The notes under the pieces: generated by a model | The model's database searches: none | What the model saw: only the letters and a program-made list of their open reading frames with translations | Told to the model about the DNA's origin: nothing | Position numbers and translations under genes: made by a program | Assembly: GCA_024734495.1 (NCBI GenBank) | Contig: JALMQS010000435.1 | Span: forward strand, 1,701,651 to 1,765,650 | Source of the DNA: Forficula auricularia | Taxonomy: Eukaryota; Arthropoda; Insecta; Dermaptera; Forficulidae | Reading direction: 5' to 3' | DNA: 64,000 nt | Shown: piece after piece, positions 1 through 12,400 of the stretch | Position numbering within the stretch: position 1 is the stretch's first letter | Layout: every line of letters starts with the position of its first letter

Positions 1-591
1 ATAGTAAAGCGACTATGCCCGACCTAATGCAAACGAAACCAGCGCCCCTAGTGGCGAAATGTGGAATTTAACCATTGCAAATCGAAAACGAAAAAGAGAT
101 AGAGCAAAATTTCCAATTAGAAAGTTTTAGAGCATCAATTAGTACGAAACGATATTTGGTTTACACGGATAAGATAAATTATCGTCTGCCATCAATAATT
201 TATGCTATGAGATTATGTTGTTTGTATCAAGCGAGCGCCAACACCTTTTAAACTAAAATTATAAATACATTGGAAATTAAAGTTTTCAGACATTACAGTA
301 CAGTACAAAGTCACAAACTGCATTTGCACACTGCTACATTTTCGAAATGTAAATATGTAGAGTAGACCAGTCGCGCATAGATTACGGACATTTTTGGATA
401 CAGGCAGTAATTTATCTTATCCGTGTAAACCAAATATCGTTTCGTACTAATTAATTGATGCTCTAAAACTTTCTAATTGGAAATTTTGCTCTATCTCTTT
501 TCGTTTTCGATTTGCAATGGCTAACTTCCACATTTCGCCACTAGGGGCGCTGGTGTCGTTTGCATTAGGTCGGGCATAGTCGCTTTGCTAT
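1..591. mobile_element. Foldback/TIR element (left end at or beyond window edge)
   Basis: Bases 1-185 and 407-591 are near-perfect inverted copies of each other; for example, TTTACACGGATAAGATAAATT-like sequence near 160-180 is mirrored at 410-430. A non-coding AT-rich centre separates the arms. This is the architecture of a foldback MITE. The left terminus may lie outside the window, so no target duplication can be tested. Each arm carries a CCACTAGGGGCGCTGG-type motif (39-54 on minus, 538-553 on plus). Confidence 0.8.
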
Positions 592-795
592 ACCGTTACA
601 TCACTTGCGTGGCTGTAGCACTCTCCGTTCGCAAGTATTTTCAGGTTAAAGGGACTTTCCATATGCCTATATATATAGAATATAGACAAAAGAGAAAAAG
701 AAATTTTTAATCGATTTTAATGATTTTAATAAACATCAGAATAATACAGCCTATGTTACTATATAGTTACGTTAATCTATAAAATTTATACAATC

Positions 796-1253
796 TTACG
801 GCGAATTAAAAGAACGAATGGCGTCTTCATAGTCAATTGACTGCATTATTTCTGACTCTATGTACATTACAGACAGTGAATTGAGCCTCTTCTCTCCTAT
901 GTCAGATCTTAAGTAATTCTTTACTCTCTTTAGCGCTGAAAACGACCGTTGTGCTGAGCCGTTTGACGCTGGTGTACACAACAGCATTCGGAACGCAATT
1001 CCTACGTTTGGATAAATGTGCTTATGTAAATGGAGCAGCAATCCAACGTAAAAACTCTTAGTAATTTTAATGAGAATGTTAAGCGATATTTGTTTAGCCA
1101 GAGATTGTGATTGCATACTTGTATGATATTTGTAATGCCTGTTGAAGATCCCTTGTGATCTTTTTAGGTTGAAAAAAAAAATCTGCAACCGGGGCCCCCA
1201 GGGGCTGGCCCCTAGACCCGGGCCTTGTGGGCCTAGGCGGAAATCCAGCACTG
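796..1253 (-). pseudogene. hAT transposase C-terminal fragment with one element end
   Basis: The minus-strand reading ends with a hAT dimerisation-region signature: ASNGSAQRSFSALKRVKNYL, then RLNSLSVMYIES, closely matching the two other hAT proteins in this window. Only about 90 residues of a transposase that is normally 500-700 residues remain. Upstream, the reading runs into a GC-rich element end whose last bases (1239-1253, CAGTGCTGGATTTCC on minus) match the terminus of the MITE at 48792-48966. No left terminus or target duplication was found, so this is a truncated, inactive copy. It contributed only the C-terminal dimerisation segment and cannot encode a working transposase. Confidence 0.7.
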
Positions 1254-1261
1254 CATACACC

Positions 1262-3303
1262 TCTGGGTCCTCTCTCTATATTTAATATTGAATTAAAATA
1301 ATTTATAATTATTTAAGAAACAGGCCCTCACCCCCTTTTAATTTTGGGTCCGTTATTAATTTATTAATAATATATCTTTTGAATTATGAGATTATTTTAT
1401 TAGAAATATCAGCTTCCTTCGATTTTTGTTTGAAAATATTTTTAACTCCCCCCCCCCCCTTTTTTTATAACTATCAATATCACATAGTGAGTCATTTTCA
1501 TAAGGTTATATAGGGTGCATATGCAAAATTTCGTACAAATCGATTAAAGGGTATACAACTTTTATATTGATAGTTTTATCAAAATCGTTTTGATATTTAC
1601 ACTAGTTGTTGAGCTAGTATGTCCTCGAAAATTTGGTAACGCACAGACTAACGTACTAACAGACATTTTTTCAAAACAGTTATTTTCTGGAAAAATATAT
1701 TTTTTTCGATGTTCAGTTATTAGGACTTTTTGTAGACCGAAATGCCATGGTTTAGCTCAATTTTTTTTAATCAAAATAGTTTCAGACGTTTTTGAGATAT
1801 TTCGAAAATTTCGAAATATCAAAAATTACATCCTCTACAATTTTGCTTCTAATGGAATTTGCCGTAGAGTAAATAGTTTAGGAGTTATAATCAATGAGGT
1901 GATTTTACGGGATTTTTGACATCTTCAGGGGTCGATTACCCCTAAAACCGACTCGATTTGGCTAGTAAAAATTTGACTTTCAAGGCGTATGTGTGTGTGT
2001 TGATCACACTACACTATTGGATATGTTATTTGCATTCTAAAATCATCTTCCAAAATGGTCAGTACTCTAGCTCTTAGACTAATAGTATTTTGTTCACCAT
2101 TAATGTCATAATAAACCAAGGAACAAAAATGAACTAACAAGTGAGTTTTGAGTGTATTGAGCGTTGAATTTTATATATTAGTATATATATTATATATATA
2201 TATATATTATACTCAATACTCGTAAATAAATAGTACTTTTAAAAATGATGTTAGTGGTCTTTTAAATTGCGAATTTAGTGGTCCACAATAAATTTAAAAT
2301 TGAAGACCGCGACCCTAGATGATTTCACTACTTTCTCGAACTTGGCCTGCCTGTTTTTTCACAGAAAATTTGATCCTCACCAAAATTAAAACCGGGTATG
2401 TAGCGGGACGTGTTGCTTTGGCTACGAGCATTTAGACACGGCCACTAGATGACTCTGTCAGATCGTTGGGACACTTTGCATGACTGATAATATTTCAGTC
2501 ATGTATTAAGTAAGGCAATTCGATCTCGACTAGGCATCGAAGGAGGAGCCATCCACCAACTAGGAGCTCTCGCCCGCCAACTAGGCGGGTGGCGCCCAGC
2601 CCGGCTCTTTACCAGGGACGAACATCGCCCTGTCCAAATCATTGTTAGATCCCCGCCAACTAGGAGGGGAGCGCGGACACGCACCACGCAACGCAACGGC
2701 TCTAACAGGGTATATTAAAATTTTCGATTTGCGGTAAAGTACTAATAAACATATAAACATTATGAAAAATAGACAATGATACAGATTGACTTAGAGATGA
2801 GATTAAGTAAAATAAGAAAATAAATAAATATTTACAAAAATAATAATTTTTGATTCGGATTTATTGTCTGTCTTTTCAAAGTTTAAGATTTTGAAAAATT
2901 TATTTATTTATTAAATGATTTTCATTTTTAGCTAAGATCAGAAGCCGTTGATTAGGCTTTCATATATATATATGTTACGTAAATAAATAATTAAATAATT
3001 AAAATTTCATATTATATAGTTAAAAAGAAAATGTCAAATTAAACATATACATAAATCAATACATAATAATAAATCAGATAATATTGGAAAAAACAATGAA
3101 TAGTCATATTGAAAGGAGATTGGTGGAGGGGGAATGTGCAAATGTAGGGGAGGGAAGGGCGAGAGATACCAACCAGTTGGCTATTTATAAGGGATTTGGA
3201 ACATATTGGTAATTTCAGTTGCTCAACACTCTACTAGGTATCCATAAGAGAGAGAAGCCTTATCAGAGAAGGTATCATCAACTATTATTATCTTATACAT
3301 ATA
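1262..3303. other. AT-rich intergenic stretch without a supported gene
   Basis: No coding region is supported. It holds a C-run near 1447, an alternating TA tract near 2175-2210, and a GC-rich island at about 2497-2700 in which a CCAACTAGG-type word recurs with flanking G/C runs. The segment 1540-1760 resembles, in inverted orientation, 57230-57460, which suggests diverged copies of one dispersed repeat. Confidence 0.5.
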
Positions 3304-3311
3304 CTATTAAA

Positions 3312-3948
3312 CGAGGAGTGGTCCGCGATTGGAACATGCGCGGATCCAGGGGTGAGGGGGGCGACCGGCGCACCGCCCCCCCAAAGCATTGAGATCAACA
3401 TTTTTTATATGTTTATTTAAAAAATATTTTTTTTGTTTTATAACATTAAATTTTAAAATTGAAAATAAAGTTCTATGTGGGGAGGCGGGGGCGTCTCTGA
3501 CCCCCCCCCCCCGCTTGGACAATTCGATCGCGACACACTTTCGAGATAAAAAGTAGATCTTATATACATCGGCCACCCCTGAACTATAAAGTTCAATGGA
3601 ACTAGTTCCATATATAATGAACGAACTATAAAAGAACTATTCCCTAAAAATAACGATTTTTCCCAATTTTAAAAATATAATGCTCTTTTTATTTAGTTTG
3701 AGATAGGATCCATTTTTCATTAAGGGGGAGGGGGGTAAAACTCAGTGGCTGCCGAACGCCCCCCCCCCACTCCAAATCAGAGGTCTGGATCCGCGCCTGG
3801 ATTGGAAGTAGGTGTACACCTCTTGGAAGTATTTTGGAAGTACTTGGAAATATTTGGAATTACTTGGAAATATTTGAATTATTGGGAAATATTTGGAAGT
3901 ACAAGTAGAAGCAGTTGTACAGTATATTAGGTCGCGGTTCACCCCTCG
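3312..3948. mobile_element. hAT-type MITE (CGAGGGGTGAACCGCG family), split by a second MITE
   Basis: The ends are CGAGGAGTGGTCCGCGA and, inverted at the right, CGAGGGGTGAACCGCGA. They are flanked by a perfect 8-bp target duplication CTATTAAA (3304-3311 and 3949-3956). The interior is a run of imperfect TTGGAAATA/TTGGAAGTA repeats (about 3803-3900). An intact relative of 105 bp lies at 9990-10094. There is no coding capacity. The element is interrupted by the MITE at 3335-3799. Confidence 0.85.
3335..3799. mobile_element. Nested hAT-type MITE (GCGCGGATCCAG family)
   Basis: Terminal inverted repeats are CATGCGCGGATCCAG at the left and CAGGCGCGGATCCAG (inverted) at the right. The 8-bp duplication GATTGGAA lies at 3327-3334 and 3800-3807, and removing the insert restores the outer MITE. 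The interior contains long G/C runs. Its sequence around 3490-3580 is shared with 63780-63860, where a related element starts at the window end. Confidence 0.88.
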
Positions 3949-3970
3949 CTATTAAATAAGCGATTCTTAT

Positions 3971-4800
3971 ATATGGGGGACATTTCACGCCAAATCGGAT
4001 GGTTTGAAAATTTTTAATTTTTGATTCCCTTCATTTTTTGACTACTCATCAAAAAACTCTTCCTGATAAATTTTGAAATTTTTTTGATCACAGGTTTAAA
4101 AGATATCGAATTTAAAAAAAAAAAAAACGCTCATTTTTCGATTTTTCGCTGATAACTTCTTCAAAAATAGTCCAAATTCAAAATTATTTTTCTTGGAAAT
4201 TTTTGTTTTTTTTACATTTTTTTAGAAATTTAGAAGTTTAGAAGTTCGGCTTAAAAGATATCGAATTAAGGTTTTTCACTCAAAACTTCTTCAAAAATGG
4301 TCCAAAGTCGAATTTTTTGATATTTTACATATTTTTTAGAAAAAAATACAAAAAAATTATATAACGACTTTTTATATGAGATTTTAATCTTGTTTTTGAA
4401 ACTGTGTATGTACTCTTCGATTTTTTTTTTGATAATTTTTTATTTTAAACTTCTATTCATTCTACAATTTTTAAGTCCGGTTGATAATGGTCTTAAATAA
4501 ATAAGACCATTTATTATTACTTTCAAACAAGATTAAAATGTTCAAACTCAAAAATCGCTTATAAAAACACTTTAAACATTTTTTTTGTATTTTAAGTAGA
4601 TTGTAAAAAACATAATTAAAAAAAAAAAAAAAAAAAATTGAATCTGGACCATTTTTGAAGAAGTTATGATCGAAAAACCGAAATTTCTATATCTTGTAAG
4701 CCTGTGATCAAAAAAATTTCAAAATTTACCAGGAAGTGTTTTTTGACGGGAACAAAAAAATGAAGGAAATCAAAAATTAAAATTTGAATGCCTCATATAC
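3971..4800. repeat. Foldback repeat, AT-rich
   Basis: About 150-180 bp near 4007-4190 are inverted at 4635-4795, for example the word CATTTTTGAAGAAGTTAT and its complement. A diverged copy of the same unit lies at 24930-25690. No ORF of note and no clear target duplication. Confidence 0.6.
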
Positions 4801-6449
4801 CTACTATTAAATAAGCGATTTATATACTATACATATATAAATAGAATCGGTTTCTCGAAAACGGATCTACAGTTTTCAATAAAAATCACAGATTAGGAAG
4901 TTTTTGGGTCGATAATTGGATCTGTCTGAGTTTGATTTTTGGGAACTTTCAATTTGGTTGGTTTTTCCATAATTAATGTAATAATTAATGTAATAATTGT
5001 CAACAAAAATGTATATATATTTTTTTTTAATTTCCTTTTATTAATTAATTGTTTTGTTTTTTTATTATTTTAAAACCCTTTAATAATTCAGTACAACTAT
5101 TATTATATATTATTAAAATTAGGGAATTTAATTAATTAATTATCGGAAAAGAGGTTTTTTTATTTAATTAGTTTTTCCTCTTATTAAAAACAAGGACTAA
5201 AAGATGATCAAGGATGGTGGAGAACTAATCTCCGGAGTCGAAGCTCAAAAACAATGTATGCATAAATTCATGTAAATGGGCAATTAATGAATTTAATTAA
5301 TTAGAGATATTTTCTATTGAAGACGAATAAGTACATAAAAAAATAGAGAATTTGTAAAAAATATACTTAATCTTACGTCATTGAGCTTGTGACGTCAACC
5401 ACACCGGAAATATTCCAAGCAGATATAGAAAGAGATCCATAATTAGGATAATAAATAAGGAGATTATGAATAATTCACAAATAGATAAATGCTAGATAGG
5501 TATTCTCTCACCTATGAACTTAAGAGATATCGCATTTGAAAATAAATATTTCTATTATTAGGTAAATTTTAATTAGCTAAATATAATTATTGACATTATT
5601 AAAATTTTTAATTGTTAAGGTAGTTGTTTCGCGAAAATACTAGCAAAAAGTTAATGCTAGAGTATACCTATAAAATAGAACAGACAATAAGGATTCATAA
5701 TTCATAAGCCCAAAACTTTTTGCAGTTTAGGTACCACTACTAGCCAATACCGTGCTCGTTTGATAAATCTGGCAACACTGTCCAAGCTTGTATATATTTT
5801 ATCATAGAAATTTCAGATAAAGTACATTATAAAAGGAGATTTATAAAACAAAAGTTCTTAATAAGCGATTGAAAGCTGTTGCGACAATGACTGAAGCGAA
5901 AAAACATAAAAAAAAGTACTAAAGTTAACCAACTTTTTAGGTTAAATAAATGCGTTGTTGCCAGCTTGTTTTTTGTGTAAATTTTTCATTGTACATTTTT
6001 TATTATTTATTCATTATTATCTCAGTTACTGTGTTGTAACTATGAATTAAATTTTGCTTAAAAAATATATTAATATCTCCTGAACTATATTGTTCATAAA
6101 TTTCGTTTTGCCACCAATCAATCGATGCAGAAGTATTTAAATAATAATTTGTCTAAATTTCAAACAATCCTAAGAAAACCCATTTGGTGAAACAAGTACT
6201 TTAAAATAAAAAGAAAATCATTTTTAAATTTTCTTTAACAATGTAAACAACGTGAATAATTAATTCTTCAACAATGTAAACAACTGTGAATCCCAGTAGC
6301 TCTAATTGATTTGCAATATACTATATCTTTAGATGATAATGAAATTAGTCTTGCCCCAATAAGACATAAATTGATTGACCCATGGGGATCTTTTTTTAAC
6401 CCTTAGGCACTTGTAATGGGCGCAATTGTATTTTTCGACTTTTTTTCAG
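4801..6449. other. Upstream region of phosphatase copy 1; no gene seen
   Basis: AT-rich sequence with no supported coding exon. Bases about 5130-5270 recur inverted at about 55985-56110 (a shared dispersed repeat). The first coding exon starts three bases after a 3' splice site (pyrimidine tract then AG at 6448-6449), so a non-coding or short coding 5' exon and the promoter must lie here or further upstream. I could not place them. Confidence 0.4.
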
Positions 6450-6451
6450 AA

Positions 6452-9400
6452 ATGACCCCATTGAGACGAATAATCTTGATGCGCCATGGAGAGAGAGCAG
6501 ACCAAGTATTGCAGAGCAAAAATTGGACTGAACTATGCTTTAATAAAAATGGTAAAAATTTACTGTATTAGTATATTGAGCTAAGGAATCAAACGTTGGT
6601 ATCTAAAATGTGGTATAAAATATTATTATAGGTAATAGCAACAGAGCCGAGCTTGTTTTCTTTGATTAGAGATTAGACCAATAATTCTCAACCTTTTTTC
6701 GTCACGGCACACTTTTAATAATTTAAAAATTTGACGGCACACTAAAATTAATTATTTGGTTCATTGATTGATGTGCCTATAAAATTGTGATAGGACATTC
6801 TGCATCCTGTAAAATGTTATTTATTACCTCTTCAGTTCAAATGATCAAATAAATTTTTGGATTAAATGTAGTGTCAATTGATAAAGAAACGTAAAAAAAA
6901 AAAAAAAATTTCAATTCGGGAGGGACCACTGTCTAGCAGTGGCGGCACACTTCAAGAATCTTGCGGCACACTAAAAAGTTAAGCTGTAAAGTGGTTGAGA
7001 ACCATTGGATTAGACCCCGATGGTGCCAATGTACTTTAAATATTATTTAATACAATTTTATTTTCAGAAATTTTAATAAAAAATAAAAAAACGCTTAAAA
7101 ATTTCAAAAATCAAGTATGATAAATTATAAAAAAAATAGCTTTTTAGATTTTTAAAATATAAACATAATTATTTTTAGTCTTTCTTTAAAAAATTATCAT
7201 CCTTGAAATTAAGTGTAAAACTACCCTCTTTAACATTTTTCTCGAAAAACTAGAACTCGTACAACATAGGTATCCTTTTAACTTTGCTCTCATAAATTAT
7301 TCAATTTAAAATAATTTTTTACACTATTAAAATCTCTAATTGTTGAAATCAACAAAATAATTAATTTTGACTAATTATCTTTTTAACAATGTAAACAATT
7401 TTTAAATGGGAAAATTTACATCTTTTTCTTAAATTCAAAGTTAATTTAAAATTGTATATCACTCGCATCCATAATAAATATTAATTAAAACAGAAATAGT
7501 AGCAGGGAATTGGACAATAAATAAAAAAACAGACTTTTTATTAAATAGGCCAGACGTTTCGTCGATTTATTTCGACTTCCTCAGTGGGCCATCTTATCAC
7601 TTTTTGTCACAAGATATAGTGAAATTGTCTTGTGACAAAGACTTCTTCAGTGGGCCATCTTATCACTCTTTGTCACAAGACAATTTCACTATATCTTGTG
7701 ACAAAGAGTGATAAGATGGCCCACTGAGGAAACCGAAATAAATCGACGAAACGTCTGTCTCATTTAATAAAAAAGTCTTTTTTTATTTATTGTCCAATTC
7801 CCTGCTACTATTCCTGTTTAAATTACTTTAAAATCTTTCTAAGTATATTAAAAATTCACAGTTCTTTGGACAATGTTTTTTATTGAAGCTCTTATTCAAT
7901 TTTTGTACAACGTTTCGTCTCTCTCGAGACTTTTTCAAGCACTCAATTGGTTAGAGCAACATTGGTTGAAATAAAGATAAAAATAATTGAGACATAGTAG
8001 AATTTTTTCTTTCTAGATTGAAACGTTGTACAAAAATTGAATAAGAGCTTCAATAAAAAACATTGTCCAAAGAACTGTGAATTTTTAATCTACTTTCTAA
8101 GTATTTTTTTTCCAACAATATGTAAATTTTCTCATTTAAAAATTGTTTACATATTGTTAAAAAGATGATTAACCGTAATTAATTATTTTGTTTATTTTGA
8201 TAATGAAACCTACCTTGAAATATTTCGTTATTCGTGACCATGATTAATAATTAAAGAAATCGTAAGGAGTTGGATTTGACTTTAAATTAAATACAAAGTT
8301 TTTTATTTAAATAGGCCAAACGTTTCGTTGCTGGTTCCCAACTTCTTCAGTGGCTCATCTAAGAAGTTGCGAACCAGCAATGAAACGTTTGGCCTATTTA
8401 AATTTAAAAACTTTGTATTTAATTTAAAGTCAAGTCCAACTCCCTACGATTCCCTTAACTAGCTTGAAATTTTTTTTCAGTTAAACAGTGAGTGAGGAGA
8501 GTTATTTATGTTTAATTATAATTTCTAATATTATATGTATCTATAATTGTTTATTTGCCATGTTATTTTTGTTTTAGGTGAATATATAAGACCGAATTTA
8601 AATTTACCGAAAACAATACCGAAATGTAAAAATATGAAAAATATTCACGACGATTGCCCGCTGAGTCGTGTCGGTGAATTGCAAACATTTCTCCTTGGCG
8701 AAGCATTTTCCGAGCAGCGGATAAATATCCGTCATGTGTTCTGCTCGCCGGCGTTACGTTGTGTCCAGACTTGTCTATCTGTCCTAAAAGGTTACGGTAA
8801 TCCGGATTTACCGGTGGCAATTGAACCCGGTCTTATGGATTTCATTTCGTTAGTGTTTACGCGCGACTTTCCCGTTTTGATGTCAGACACGGAAATCAAA
8901 ACGTTAGGCATGGATGTACGTTTCGATTATAAAAAACTGTTCACCGTTGATCAACTGAATCAAGAGGAGACGTTTGGTCAAGTGATGAACCGGATGTATC
9001 GCTCTGTAAGCCATGCAGTCGAGGATACCAAAAATAAAGGTCAGTTTCAAAAAGAGTCTCTTTTGAGTCTGAACAACACGAAAAGTGAAACGATACCGCC
9101 TCTCCAACTCTAGACGAGAAAAAAATAAGAAGAATCGCCCCTACTCTCTCCGCTTTATCAATTATAAAATAGCGAAGTCCCAAGTTCAAGTTGGAATAAA
9201 TTACAGCTTATCATTTGTTTGAAATCAAATCAAATTATACGATTGCACAGTCAGCACTTATCAATCAATATTAGATATACTAGAGTATACCTTACCTAAA
9301 ATTTTTTACAAATACCTAGATCACGTTAAATTCATATTTTAAAAGTTAAAAAAAAAAACAATATTACTAAAATTTGGATATTTCAATTGTTGTCTTAATA

Positions 9401-12400
9401 ACTTAATGCAAAATATTTATTGACATTATTAAAATTTTTAATTATCGAAATAAATACAAATCAATAATCTTTGATAATAATGTAAACAAATTAGAAATAA
9501 ATCCTTTATTTTGCAATGGCTTAACTATTATTGAACGAATAGATACTAATATATACAGTCAGTTCTCTACTTATGTGATTAAAAATAAATAAATAAATAG
9601 TTGTTTAGTTTACATAAGACGAGCCTTGGTAGTGTAGTGGTGGGGGTAATAACTATCAGTTATATCCAAGAAATAATATTTTCTTGAGTGTATGTACTTA
9701 TATTTATAGATTTATTTTACTTTCACCTATATCCTTTGAAAGTAAAACATATTTTTTTTTTTCGAAAAATACTAAATTTTCCACTTTTCTCGACATACGC
9801 GATATTTCAACTTAGGCGAAAACCTTCGGAACCAATTATTCGCGTAATTCGAGGACTTAATGTACTTTGAAAATTAACAAAAAATAAAAAAAAATATTAT
9901 GAAGGGGTTAAAATAAGAGACTTTAGAGCTTTTATTTATTTATTTTTTATTTATGAATTACCGCTAACGTATCGGCTATTGGTTGTAGCCGAAGGGTGAT
10001 CCGCGATTGGAAGTAGGTGTACACCTCTTTGGAAATATTTGGAAGTACAAATGGAAGTAGGTGTAGAGCATATTAGGTCGCGGTTCACCCCTCGGTTCTA
10101 GCCATCTTTAGAGCGGGAATTTGTCAATATTTATATAAAAAAAATTTTTGAATACACCAGTCATCAGATATACAAGAAATATACATACTAGTATAATATA
10201 TACAAAACTATACACAGGGTGTTCGCCAAAAGATGTAATACTTTAAAGACAATAATAGTATATATTTTTCATTAAATTGAAGGGTTGGTTTTGTCACAAA
10301 TATAATAAAACAATAATTTTAATAACTATTAGAATTATTTAATTGATAACTATACAGTTTCGGTCACCACTGGTCGACCATCTCAGTAGTTATCTCGTTC
10401 AAGAACCGGAATTTGTCATTTCACATGAAACATTCATTCTTAAATCTTCAATATAGATACATCACACAATTCATTACAATCACACACATATATATATATA
10501 TATATATATAGCAACAATTTATAAAAACGTTTATCACTGAACTAGAACTATTTTGAATTAATGATTATAGTATATTTAATATAATCATTAATTCAAAATA
10601 GTTTCTAGTTCAGTGATAAACGTTTTTATAAATTGTTGCTATATATATATATATATGTGTGTGATTGTAATGAATTGTGTGATGTATCTATATTGAAGAT
10701 TTAAGAATGAATGTTTCATGTGAAATGACAAATTCCGGTTCTTGAACGAGATAACTACTGAGGATGGTCGACCAGTGGTGACCGAAACGGTATAGTTATC
10801 AATTAAATAATTCTAATAGTTATTAAAATTATTGTTTTATTATATTTGTGACAAAACCAACCCTTCAATTTAATGAAAAATTTAAATCAAGTCACTTAAG
10901 TTCTGGAAGTATATATTTTGTATTGTGGGTGCAGTGCCGTTCCTGGCGGGTATGCAGCGAATGCCCCGCACGCAGGCGCCCAATTTAAGGGGCGCCAAAT
11001 TCAACTATTCGCTACTCTTGCAAAAACGCACTTCTAATTGGAAGAAAAATCGGCATTAAAGGTATTAAAAATCAAATTATAGCAAAGCTGTAAACTTTGA
11101 TTACAGGAAGAAACAGTAAACTAATATAAGAAGTAACTTCTACACTTTGCTTCTACACTGGAATTTACTAAAATAAAAAATAAAATAAAATATGTGAAGC
11201 CATCGATCACAATGAAATGATCAATGAGCTTGCATCTGCAAAAGCAAGACGTGTTATGTTCTAAAACTACCTTGTTATTTGATAATTAGGTACTTAGGTA
11301 TTAGACAGATCTTGCACATTTTCAAGTTAACGGATTTGTTTGCGTTGAGCGCCGTTTCAGAGTTTTAACTCAATTCACTCAGTTTAGATTTTTTGTTAAT
11401 TTCCGAATGGACGTGTTTTATTTATGACCTATATTGTACGTTAATAGTCTATTTTATTTGATGTCGAAAATAAATTTTTTGTCATATTTTTTCGTTGTTT
11501 TATTTTATTACGCCCATTTTCATAACCAAACACTTACACTAAAGTGACTTTAGTCTATAAGGAAACTATTCAGTTTAAACCTCAAACTAAAAATGATTAG
11601 AAAAATGGCCTTATCATCAAAATTTAAGCATAGTATATAGGGGCGCACAAAATTATTCTTGCACGCAGGCGTTCGCCACCCCAGGAACGGCACTGTGTGG
11701 ATGTCCGTCTCAAATGATCAGACTCTCCGATCTTAAATCGAAGTGGTTTGCCGAGAATATTCTTCAAGGCGGTCCAAGCATTTGACCGGGTCCACATGAA
11801 ATTGTTAGGGAAAGAAGAGTGACTGATCTGCACCAGTCTGATTTACCTATGATATTGTCAAAGGCACTCTTACTTTCCCTTTGGTCCTTTGTCTGATGAA
11901 ATAAAAGAATTGTGTATTTAACAAAAGTCATTTATTCATTTTAAAGTACACAATTCTTTTATTTATTTAACAAAAGTCATTTATTCATTTTAAAGTACAC
12001 AATTCTTTTATTTTATCAGACAAAGGACCAAAGGGAAAGTAAGAGTGCCTTTGGCAATATCATAGGTAAATCAGACTGGGGCAGATCAGTCACTCTTCTT
12101 TCCTGACAATTTCATGTGGACCCGGTCAAATGCTTGGACCGCCTTGATGAATATTCACGACAAACTACTTCGATTTAAGATCGGAGGGTCTGATCATTTG
12201 AGACGGACACCCACAGTATATATCATATGTATATTTCTTGTATATAGTTTTATCTGATGACTGGTGTATCCAAATTTTTTTTATATATAAATATTGACGA
12301 ATTTCCGCTCTGAAGATGGCTACAACCATAGATAAAAGAAAACTACAACTAATAGCTGAAACGTTAGAGGGAATTCATGAATAAAAAAAAGAAATAAAAG

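Larger units (their letters stand above)
7496..7810. mobile_element. Penelope-like terminal-repeat palindrome
   Basis: Outer arms beginning TAGTAGCAGGGAATTGGAC are mirrored at the right end (7794-7810). Each arm contains a hammerhead-like motif (7547-7590 minus, 7718-7761 plus), pointing outward. The centre has an extra inverted piece around TTGTGACAAAG. I class it with Penelope-like elements because of the ribozyme motif and the head-to-head layout shared with the GIY-YIG-bearing palindrome at 51166-53122. Confidence 0.6.
10265..10880. mobile_element. Penelope-like palindrome with strongest hammerhead pair
   Basis: Arms 10265-10567 and 10576-10880 are nearly identical inverted copies (about 305 bp each) around a centre of roughly 8 bases. 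Both contain a (TA)n tract and a hammerhead-like motif. It encodes no protein. Confidence 0.7.

Noticed and set aside
1590..1919. 109-codon plus frame
   Set aside because: Phe/Ile-rich translation of an AT-rich dispersed repeat (related to 57230-57460); no family match.
2499..2696. 65-codon minus frame rich in Arg/Ser/Pro
   Set aside because: It comes from a small GC-rich island with repeated CCAACTAGG words; no domain or start context.
3307..3942. Overlapping short frames on both strands
   Set aside because: They lie in nested hAT MITEs; the recurrence of MADVYKIYFLSRKCVAIELS at 63.8 kb reflects shared repeat sequence, not a gene.
8563..9189. Minus-strand frames opposite phosphatase exon 2
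   Set aside because: Shadows of the plus-strand exon, which has conserved motifs and correct splice borders.
9615..9655. tRNA-like TGGTAGTGTAGTGGT word
   Set aside because: Resembles an A box but no B box or cloverleaf follows within 80 bases.
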